Assembly (NCBI GenBank): GCA_946619805.1
Contig: CAMOMM010000011.1
Span: 1-10,764 of the forward strand
Length of the DNA stretch: 10,764 nt
DNA from: an uncultured Bacillota bacterium
GTDB lineage: Bacteria > Bacillota_I > Bacilli_A > Erysipelotrichales > Erysipelotrichaceae
Direction of reading: 5' to 3'
A program made the position numbers and the translations under genes. Every line of letters starts with the position of its first letter. The first letter of the stretch is position 1. The notes beneath the pieces were generated by a model. The model was not told where the DNA came from. It was given only the letters and a program-made list of their open reading frames with translations, and made no database searches. Shown one piece after another: positions 1 to 4,005 of this stretch.

Positions 1-252
1 TGGGGACCGCTTTTGATGCCTAAGTTCAAGGACTGTTATGATGGCGAATTAATAACCGGCGATGATATGAACACGTACATCGATGACATGAATAAAAAGG
101 CCCAGGAAATGTACGAGGCTGAAAATGGCAAAGAAGAGGAAGAGGAGAAGCCGGAGTATACTGATTTCTGGGACTGGTATGATGACTATGGAGACTACTA
201 TGATTCCATAGATGAAGCCTGGGATGATTATGACAGCGAATATGAACGCTAA
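1..252 (+). CDS. 3' end of an unidentified acidic protein (partial at left edge)
   Basis: The reading frame is open from the first base, so this is most likely the C-terminal 83 residues of a longer gene. A start at TTG 13 or ATG 16 cannot be excluded, because GGGGA at 2-6 could act as a weak ribosome-binding site. The visible part begins with a mixed segment and ends in a strongly acidic, aromatic tail: a run of five Glu at about residues 41-45 of the ORF counted from TTG 13, then repeated Asp, Tyr and Trp (DFWDWYDDYGDYYDS-like). There is no transmembrane segment, cysteine pair or recognisable catalytic motif. Low-complexity acidic tails are often disordered or bind cations or basic partners, but that is inference. 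The IS110-family element begins 17 bp after the stop codon, so the original downstream sequence has been displaced. I do not recognise the family. Confidence 0.6.
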   Translation, partial: WGPLLMPKFKDCYDGELITGDDMNTYIDDMNKKAQEMYEAENGKEEEEEKPEYTDFWDWYDDYGDYYDSIDEAWDDYDSEYER

Positions 253-269
253 TCATGACTTTTTACAGG

Positions 270-279
270 AAAACAGTGT
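270..279. repeat. Direct repeat AAAACAGTGT, right-end copy
   Basis: This 10-bp sequence recurs in the same orientation at 1862-1871, 1592 bp away, and brackets the transposase with its non-coding flanks. It probably contains the target/donor core shared by both ends of the IS110-family element. The similarity extends weakly to the left: TTACAGG precedes this copy and TTACAC precedes the other. Confidence 0.6.
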
Positions 280-282
280 AGT

Positions 283-308
283 ATTATAATCATGCTAAGT
301 TCTGTCAA
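283..308 (-). promoter_or_regulatory. Outward-facing promoter-like sequence at the IS right end
   Basis: On the minus strand a perfect TTGACA (308-303) is followed after 14 nt by a perfect TATAAT (288-283). The spacing is short. With the optimal 17-nt spacing the -10 would instead be AATACT (285-280). It points out of the right end of the element. In a circularised element it would read across the joined ends into the left-end non-coding region and the transposase gene, which is how IS110-family junction promoters are known to work. In the inserted state it would give antisense transcription into the partial gene at the left edge. Confidence 0.5.
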
Positions 309-335
309 GTGCTTTTTTGAGAATAATAAGATGAT

Positions 336-395
336 TAATCAGCGCATGATGAAAAAGCGGATTTCATAATCCACTGAAAAGATGGAAGCTGATTA
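336..395 (-). other. Nested inverted repeats downstream of the transposase gene
   Basis: TAATCAGC (336-343) pairs with GCTGATTA (388-395). Inside this, GGATT (359-363) pairs with AATCC (368-372) across a 4-nt loop. A further small hairpin, AACCT/AGGTT, lies at 399-411, just after the stop codon. None is followed by a U-rich tract on the minus strand, so they do not look like simple terminators. They may structure the 3' end of the transposase transcript or the right end of the element. Confidence 0.35.
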
Positions 396-417
396 TTGAA
401 CCTAGCAGGTTAGATTA

Positions 418-1632
418 TCAGGAAAGGGTCTGCCAAAGACCAATATCCTGGTATCTCTCTTTAACTCTTGCATAGTAAATGTGAAGGAACTTACGCATAC
501 CGGCAACGATGACCTGTTTATGAAGTTTGCCTTCGGCTTTCTTCCTGATCATGAATTCATAAACAGCGGAATCTTTTTTAGGCTTGGTAACATATAAGGA
601 ATTCATAACCAGGTAAAGATGACGTCTGATATTACTGTTGCCCTTCTTGGTAATGACCCTGTGAGATGCTTTAAACTGACCCGATTCATATGGCGGCACA
701 TCAATGCCGGCAGCACAGACAAGAGACTTCTTACTACGATACAGTCTGACATCTCCAATCTCGGCAATGATCAGCGGGGCTAATGTATAACCGACACCAG
801 ACATGTTTAAAACAACATCATATTCAGGTAAAGATGACGCTAACTGATGCATACGTGTTAAAATGTCATTGAGCCCTTTATCAATGGTGATCAGCGTGTT
901 AACCAGATTTTCAATAATGAGAACACAGGAATCATCGAAAGGGACGGTAGGGATACCTGATGAGGCAAGTTCGTATATCTTGGTAGGAGTTGAACTGTGG
1001 AATTGGTATCCTTTCTTTTTGGCCCACCTGTTAAATTTATCCAGGAACTTATTCTTAGACAAGGCGGTTAGATTATCATAATGATGGAAAAGCAGAATGA
1101 AATCGTATAGTTTCTGATCGTCTGAGAAGAGATTTTTGATTCCAGGCATGCACTTCTCCAGTTCAAGATCCAGAGACTGTTTTACAGAAATTTTGGGCTT
1201 CTGATAGCTGACATAGGACCTGGCGAGTCTTTTCAGTTCCTCTCTGGTATCATCGTTGAAATCCCATTGTTGAAGAGAAAACCATTTTTCGCAGCCATAA
1301 GCGGCTATGATAGTTGAGTCATATTTATCAGTCTTGACTCCTCTGAAGTTATAGTTCTTAGCGAACAGTTTCATTCTTAAGGGATTAATTACTGAAACGA
1401 AGTAACCTTTCCTCTTAAGAAAAAGTAAGAGAGGCCAATGATAGATGCCAGTCGCTTCCATCACAATCCTGACATCATTCTTGCCGGTCAGTTTTTGAAT
1501 AGTCTGGTCAAGGGATTCAAGGTCATCTTTAGTATGGTTGAAGTCCTTTGGAGTAAGAATGCATTCTCCAGTTTCCTTGAGGATGCAGATTGTAGATTTG
1601 CCTTTAGCGGCATCAACACCAACGCTGTACAT
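418..1632 (-). CDS. IS110-family transposase (DEDD recombinase)
   Basis: The 404-residue product has the two-domain layout of IS110-family enzymes. The N-terminal RuvC-like DEDD domain shows its acidic residues at D7 (VGVDAAKGK), E59 (VMEATG), D102 and D105 (VKTDKYD). A helical middle region follows, and a C-terminal Transposase_20-type domain starts near residue 276 with the helix-hairpin-like MSGVGYTLAPLIIAEIGD. The conserved block PPYESGQF...ITKKGN at about 314-332 carries S317, the expected nucleophilic serine. Length is normal for the family and there are no frameshifts, so it may be active. The start ATG at 1632 is preceded by AAAGGAGG at 1651-1644; the 11-nt spacing is a little long. 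The enzyme would excise the element as a circle and insert it at sites chosen by a guide RNA. It is the element's only gene. Confidence 0.93.
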   Translation of the reverse strand: MYSVGVDAAKGKSTICILKETGECILTPKDFNHTKDDLESLDQTIQKLTGKNDVRIVMEATGIYHWPLLLFLKRKGYFVSVINPLRMKLFAKNYNFRGVKTDKYDSTIIAAYGCEKWFSLQQWDFNDDTREELKRLARSYVSYQKPKISVKQSLDLELEKCMPGIKNLFSDDQKLYDFILLFHHYDNLTALSKNKFLDKFNRWAKKKGYQFHSSTPTKIYELASSGIPTVPFDDSCVLIIENLVNTLITIDKGLNDILTRMHQLASSLPEYDVVLNMSGVGYTLAPLIIAEIGDVRLYRSKKSLVCAAGIDVPPYESGQFKASHRVITKKGNSNIRRHLYLVMNSLYVTKPKKDSAVYEFMIRKKAEGKLHKQVIVAGMRKFLHIYYARVKERYQDIGLWQTLS

Positions 1633-1651
1633 ACATTGTCATTCCTCCTTT

Positions 1652-1861
1652 GCGTTGTATTTGATTATGTGTGCTTTTACGTTCATAACAACTGTTTTCA
1701 TCCAGATTAGTCACATGACACGAGCGTAAGGCATACTACCATATCCCAACATGCATAAGCGAATGCGCAAGACAAGAGTATGAACTGACCGATTATACTG
1801 CGAGAGATCATAGCGATTCCCAATTAACATATCGTCAAAAAGCCACACTCTTATCTTACAC
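1652..1861 (-). ncRNA. Candidate bridge RNA region of the IS110-family element
   Basis: This non-coding stretch lies between the left end of the element and the transposase ribosome-binding site, where IS110-group elements encode their bridge RNA. Pairing potential is visible. CATACT/AGTATG arms (plus-strand 1777-1782 and 1732-1737) enclose a smaller GCAT/ATGC hairpin (1753-1756 with 1763-1766), giving a stem-internal loop-stem outline. The segment at 1685-1698 is complementary to the insertion site. No open frame of note lies here. The RNA ends are not determined. The assignment rests on position, family knowledge and these pairings, not on a covariance model. Confidence 0.45.
1685..1698 (-). 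other. Segment complementary to the IS insertion site (possible guide or subterminal inverted repeat)
   Basis: The plus strand here reads ATAACAACTGTTTT. The reverse complement of 1862-1874 is ATAACACTGTTTT. The two agree at 13 bases with one inserted A. A minus-strand transcript would therefore contain AAAACAGTTGTTAT and could pair across the left junction. The match also fits the reconstructed empty target, where all 13 bases would be contiguous. Confidence 0.45.
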
Positions 1862-1871
1862 AAAACAGTGT
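1862..1871. repeat. Direct repeat AAAACAGTGT, left-end copy
   Basis: Second copy of the 10-bp repeat found at 270-279. It lies at the left (transposase-upstream) end of the IS110-family element. Three bases farther out begins the inverted repeat at 1875-1901. Confidence 0.6.
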
Positions 1872-1874
1872 TAT

Positions 1875-1908
1875 CCTATAACTCAAATGAGAAGTTATAG
1901 GGTATAAT
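1875..1908 (+). promoter_or_regulatory. Inverted repeat overlapping a -10 element, candidate operator/promoter of the zinc-ribbon gene
   Basis: CCTATAACT (1875-1883) and AGTTATAGG (1893-1901) are perfect 9-bp arms around a 9-nt centre. With one G-T pair, the potential stem extends to about 12 bp. A consensus TATAAT follows at 1903-1908, about 40 bp ahead of the start codon at 1948. No good -35 hexamer is present, so an activator or repressor binding the palindrome between the -35 and -10 positions is plausible but unproven. Confidence 0.45.
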
Positions 1909-1947
1909 TAAATCGTACTAATAAAGACAACATGGAGGTGTAATAAT

Positions 1948-2172
1948 ATGAAGTGCCCTTTTTGTGGAAGCGAAAGAATTGAAGAAGGTATTGCCTGGGG
2001 ACAGACAGCTGAGGTAGGCAATATTGGTCTGCTATATAAATCTTCTGTTGGATTTATAAAAGCTGTAGGTACAGCGGAAGTATATTCAGATCTCTGCCTT
2101 AACTGCAAGACCATTTTGAGGACTTATATCAAGGGCAATACAGACAAAGATTGGTATCACGGTACGGAATAA
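1948..2172 (+). CDS. Small zinc-ribbon protein
   Basis: The 74-residue protein has two CxxC knuckles, C3-P-F-C6 and C50-L-N-C53, separated by 43 residues, the classic split zinc-ribbon arrangement. Between them lies a beta-rich, glycine-containing segment. The ATG at 1948 follows GGAGGTG (1933-1939) at good spacing, and a TATAAT lies at 1903-1908. There is no signal peptide or membrane segment, so it should be cytoplasmic. Such small ribbons act as nucleic-acid-binding, adaptor or metal-binding proteins. Nothing here tells which, and the protein is best called conserved hypothetical. The following gene begins 96 bp downstream with no clear terminator between them, so the two may share a transcript. 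The IS110-family element lies directly upstream of its promoter region, which could affect its expression. Confidence 0.8.
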   Translation: MKCPFCGSERIEEGIAWGQTAEVGNIGLLYKSSVGFIKAVGTAEVYSDLCLNCKTILRTYIKGNTDKDWYHGTE

Positions 2173-2258
2173 AGTCTGTTATTCAGTAAGAAATGCATTT
2201 GATCATGTAACGTCAGTAATGCATGAGATGCAATAATTCCGACAAATTGGTATTATTT

Positions 2259-2262
2259 GGAG
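2259..2262 (+). promoter_or_regulatory. Ribosome-binding site deciding the start at 2269
   Basis: GGAG at 2259-2262 lies 6 nt before ATG 2269. An in-frame TTG at 2257 overlaps this site and has no ribosome-binding site of its own, so ATG 2269 is preferred. Confidence 0.6.
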
Positions 2263-2268
2263 AAATAT

Positions 2269-2697
2269 ATGACAGTAAATAACAAAAAAAGAGTAGCTCG
2301 TGGTGGTGACTGGAAAACAGAACCCATGCCTGAAAAGCACAGGACATTTGTGCTGAAAAGAAGTTTCAGTGACAAGGAAATGAATGCTCTTCGCTGTGGT
2401 AATATCCCTCAGGCCATGGAGGATAAGTGGTTCTGGTATATGGAGGGAAGTACTCTCTTGGCACACCGCAGCTGGAGCGGATACTGCATTTACCAGATTG
2501 AATTCAGGGAAGACAATAATCATGTTGTAACGGTAAACCGTGATCCGAAACAGTACAAATTCACCAGCATTAAAAAGGAGACTGAAACCTTAAACAAACT
2601 GCTGGACTTCTGGTGCGAAACACCTTATGATCACTTCAATGAGTGGCTTTCGGAAACATACGATGCAATAAAGAATGCAGATGAGAAACAGCAGTAA
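2269..2697 (+). CDS. Conserved hypothetical protein of unknown function
   Basis: The 142-residue soluble protein has no signal peptide and no membrane segment. Its core, roughly residues 25-110, is dense in aromatic and charged residues: FVLKRSFSDKEMNAL, then the Trp-rich MEDKWFWYMEG, then AHRSWSGYCIYQIEF, and finally TVNRDPKQYK. This looks like a compact, well-conserved domain that I believe is common in Firmicutes and sometimes attached to other domains, possibly macro-domain ADP-ribose hydrolases; that recollection is uncertain. The conserved W, R, H and D/N residues could form a ligand pocket, but no catalytic motif can be named. A helical segment with leucines (LNKLLDFW) follows. It sits between a zinc-ribbon gene and mscS with no strong terminator on either side. 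Confidence 0.72.
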   Translation: MTVNNKKRVARGGDWKTEPMPEKHRTFVLKRSFSDKEMNALRCGNIPQAMEDKWFWYMEGSTLLAHRSWSGYCIYQIEFREDNNHVVTVNRDPKQYKFTSIKKETETLNKLLDFWCETPYDHFNEWLSETYDAIKNADEKQQ

Positions 2698-2701
2698 AAG
2701 A

Positions 2702-2710
2702 TGTTATAAT
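2702..2710 (+). promoter_or_regulatory. Extended -10 element upstream of mscS
   Basis: TGTTATAAT matches the extended -10 form TGnTATAAT. It starts 5 bp after the upstream stop codon and 23 bp before the mscS ATG. No -35 consensus is seen, which is acceptable for an extended -10 promoter. It would give mscS a short leader containing the GAGGA ribosome-binding site at 2722-2726. Confidence 0.45.
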
Positions 2711-2732
2711 CTATTATCAGTGAGGATATCAG

Positions 2733-3563
2733 ATGGAAAACTTTAAGGAAACATTTTCAAAAGTAGGAATTCAGTTGCTGGCAATTATTGCCATATGTCT
2801 TGTAGCTAAGATAATTGTTTCCTGTGTTTCTCATTTTACCGGAAAGGTAATAAAGAAAAACGAGGAAGGTCCGAATCTGAAGAGAATAACAACTTCGATG
2901 ACGATTCTGCGCAGTGCTTCAAGATATCTGGTATGGTTTCTGGCTGTTCTGGCAATAATATCAATAATCGGAGGGTTTAATGCCAATAATGCTCTGCTGA
3001 CAGCCGGGGTTGGAACAGTGATCATCACCATAGGTGCCCAGAGTCTGTTTTCTGATATTATCAGCGGTCTGTTTCTGGTCTTTGACCGTCAGTATGAAGT
3101 TGGTGATTATGTCAAGATAGGTGAATACGAAGGGCGTGTCAGCGCTATTTCCATCAGGGCAACTTATCTGGAAATAGGCGGGCGCAAGATCATAATCCCT
3201 AACGGTCAGGTAAAAAATGTGATCAACTATCGTGATTATGTCGGCTGTACGGTAGTCATACCGGTCAGCTATAATGCTGATCAGAAAAAGGTGAGGGAGA
3301 TCCTGAATGAGGTGTGCCGGGAATATGGAAAGGACAACAAGACAAAAGTCCTTGATGTACCTTCGGTTTTGGGAATTGATGATTTCGGTTCCAGCAGCAT
3401 TGACTACAAGATATATGCCAAATGCTATCCAATGCAGCATTTCTCGGTTCCGCGTGATCTGCGCCGGATCATAAAAGACCGTTTTGACCGGGAAGGAATT
3501 GAAATACCTTATTCACAGGTTGATGTACATATAACAAACGGGAAAGGTTATCCGGAGGGATAA
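2733..3563 (+). CDS. mscS: Small-conductance mechanosensitive channel, MscS family
   Basis: The 276-residue product matches the short E. coli MscS-type channel. It has TM1 at about 10-34, TM2 at about 62-83, and a glycine/alanine-rich pore helix TM3 at about 86-117 (LLTAGVGTVIITIGAQSLFSDIISGLFLVFD). The cytosolic beta domain follows with the family hallmark YEVGDYVKIGEYEG and the IIIPNGQVKNVINY segment near 150-165, then the alpha/beta vestibule domain to the C-terminus. MscS channels assemble as heptamers in the plasma membrane and release solutes when hypo-osmotic shock raises membrane tension. ATG 2733 follows GAGGA (2722-2726) with 6-nt spacing, and an extended -10 lies at 2702-2710. Nothing is missing or truncated. 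Family assignment is firm; the exact conductance class is inferred from length. Confidence 0.93.
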   Translation: MENFKETFSKVGIQLLAIIAICLVAKIIVSCVSHFTGKVIKKNEEGPNLKRITTSMTILRSASRYLVWFLAVLAIISIIGGFNANNALLTAGVGTVIITIGAQSLFSDIISGLFLVFDRQYEVGDYVKIGEYEGRVSAISIRATYLEIGGRKIIIPNGQVKNVINYRDYVGCTVVIPVSYNADQKKVREILNEVCREYGKDNKTKVLDVPSVLGIDDFGSSSIDYKIYAKCYPMQHFSVPRDLRRIIKDRFDREGIEIPYSQVDVHITNGKGYPEG

Positions 3564-3601
3564 TCTTTTTTTATATTTATATATGTCATTAATATAATTA
3601 A

Positions 3602-3618
3602 AGCTCCATTCAGGAGCT
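3602..3618 (-). terminator. Hairpin, probably the tRNA-Ser terminator
   Basis: AGCTCC (3602-3607) and GGAGCT (3613-3618) form a 6-bp stem with a 5-nt loop. Read on the minus strand, it lies 24 nt beyond the CCA end of the tRNA and is followed by TTTAATTATATT, a moderately U-rich tail. On the plus strand no U tract follows it, so it is a poor terminator for mscS, which has no other obvious one. Confidence 0.5.
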
Positions 3619-3641
3619 GATTCAGTATATTCCATCATAAG

Positions 3642-3732
3642 TGGCGGAGGATGTGAGATTCGAACTCACGCAAGCTGTTAAACTTCTAACGGTTTTCGAA
3701 ACCGGCCCCTTAGACCGCTTGGGTAATCCTCC
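3642..3732 (-). tRNA. tRNA-Ser (anticodon CGA)
   Basis: On the minus strand the acceptor arm GGAGGAT pairs perfectly with ATCCTCC, followed by G73 and an encoded CCA (3644-3642). The T arm is GTGAG-TTCGAAT-CTCAC. The anticodon loop TTCGAAA places CGA at 3698-3696, reading UCG serine codons. A long variable arm between the anticodon and T arms makes it a class II tRNA, as expected for serine. The anticodon stem is CCGGT/ACCGT, so the outermost pair (27-43) appears to be a C-U mismatch while the other four pair. The gene is opposite in direction to its neighbours mscS and oppA, with a promoter at 3787-3760 and a hairpin downstream. Confidence 0.95.
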
Positions 3733-3759
3733 GCTTTGAGCTTTTTCAGGCTCACAGAT

Positions 3760-3787
3760 ATTCTATCACATTTAAAGAATATGACTA
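3760..3787 (-). promoter_or_regulatory. Probable promoter of tRNA-Ser
   Basis: On the minus strand TAGTCA (3787-3782, four of six to consensus) is followed after 16 nt by TAGAAT (3765-3760, five of six). Transcription would start near 3753, giving a leader of about 20 nt before the tRNA. The sequence between here and the oppA promoter is A/T-rich with no gene. Confidence 0.5.
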
Positions 3788-3860
3788 TATAAAAATATAT
3801 ATAATAGGATATCACCATTATTTCTGAAAAAGGGGCAATGATTCGTTGTTTCATAAAAAT

Positions 3861-3921
3861 GAAATTTTTTACATGAAAAAGTTAGTGAAAATTTATTTGA
3901 AAACACTGAAAATATGAAAAA
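3861..3921 (+). promoter_or_regulatory. Series of GAAAA tracts upstream of the oppA promoter
   Basis: GAAA/GAAAA tracts begin at 3861, 3875, 3887, 3899, 3908 and 3916, spaced 8-14 bp apart and ending 5 bp before the -35 hexamer. A-tracts repeated near the helical period bend DNA, and A/T-rich upstream sequence can act as an UP element for RNA polymerase. It could also contain degenerate regulator sites. The effect is inferred from the pattern only. Confidence 0.4.
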
Positions 3922-3925
3922 TCGG

Positions 3926-3954
3926 TTGACAAATTCATGTATTTATCGTTTAAT
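3926..3954 (+). promoter_or_regulatory. Main promoter of the opp operon
   Basis: A perfect TTGACA (3926-3931), a 17-nt spacer and TTTAAT (3949-3954, five of six) form a strong sigma-70-type promoter. Transcription would start near 3961, giving a leader of about 45 nt before the oppA ATG at 4006. This rules out the upstream in-frame ATG at 3937 as a start in this transcript. Confidence 0.85.
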
Positions 3955-3993
3955 TCTTTTTGTATACAATTTTATGTTGTTTTTATTATGAAA

Positions 3994-3998
3994 GGGGA
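3994..3998 (+). promoter_or_regulatory. Ribosome-binding site deciding the oppA start
   Basis: GGGGA at 3994-3998 lies 7 nt before ATG 4006. This choice yields a clean lipoprotein signal peptide. The in-frame ATGs at 3937 and 3988 lie upstream of the transcript start or of this site. Confidence 0.75.
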
Positions 3999-4005
3999 AA
4001 ACAAG

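Larger units (their letters stand above)
270..1871 (-). mobile_element. IS110-family insertion sequence, apparently complete
   Basis: An element of about 1.6 kb carries one intact transposase gene on the minus strand. The ends are inferred from a 10-bp direct repeat, AAAACAGTGT, at 270-279 and 1862-1871. No long terminal inverted repeats are seen, which is normal for this family. On the transposase strand the left end (high coordinates) has about 230 nt of non-coding DNA before the gene, and the right end has about 140 nt after it. A long non-coding left end is typical of the IS110 group rather than the IS1111 group. The family moves through a circular intermediate and is guided by an RNA from the non-coding end. 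Exact boundaries are uncertain by several bases, because a core of 2-4 nt could lie anywhere within the repeat. Confidence 0.75.

Noticed and set aside
863..1729. Open frames on the plus strand inside the IS110-family element (863-1081, 1438-1710, 1538-1729)
   Set aside because: They lie antisense to the transposase or its upstream region, lack ribosome-binding sites and resemble no protein family. They are shadows of the transposase reading frame.
1875..1901. Inverted repeat as a transcription terminator
   Set aside because: No U tract follows on the plus strand, and on the minus strand the nearest T run is about 8 nt beyond the stem. A promoter-linked operator fits better.
2193..2224. Two ATGCAT palindromes 26 bp apart in the gap before the 142-aa gene
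   Set aside because: Six-base palindromes of this kind are common, and no promoter fits their position.
2203..2523. A 106-residue minus-strand frame over the 142-aa conserved gene
   Set aside because: It is antisense to a gene with a ribosome-binding site and protein-like conservation pattern; no supporting signal is seen.
2961..3440. A 159-residue minus-strand frame within mscS
   Set aside because: It is fully antisense to a clear MscS gene, has no ribosome-binding site and its composition fits a shadow frame.
3602..3618. Hairpin as the mscS terminator
   Set aside because: On the plus strand it is not followed by T residues; the U-rich side is on the minus strand, consistent with the tRNA gene.
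3861..3920. CodY-box-like matches upstream of oppA
   Set aside because: The best 15-mers match AATTTTCWGAAAATT at only about 10 positions, which is expected by chance in such A/T-rich sequence.
3937..4005. Upstream start of oppA at ATG 3937 (23 extra residues)
   Set aside because: It lies inside the promoter, between the -35 and -10 hexamers, and would bury the lipoprotein signal peptide behind extra residues.
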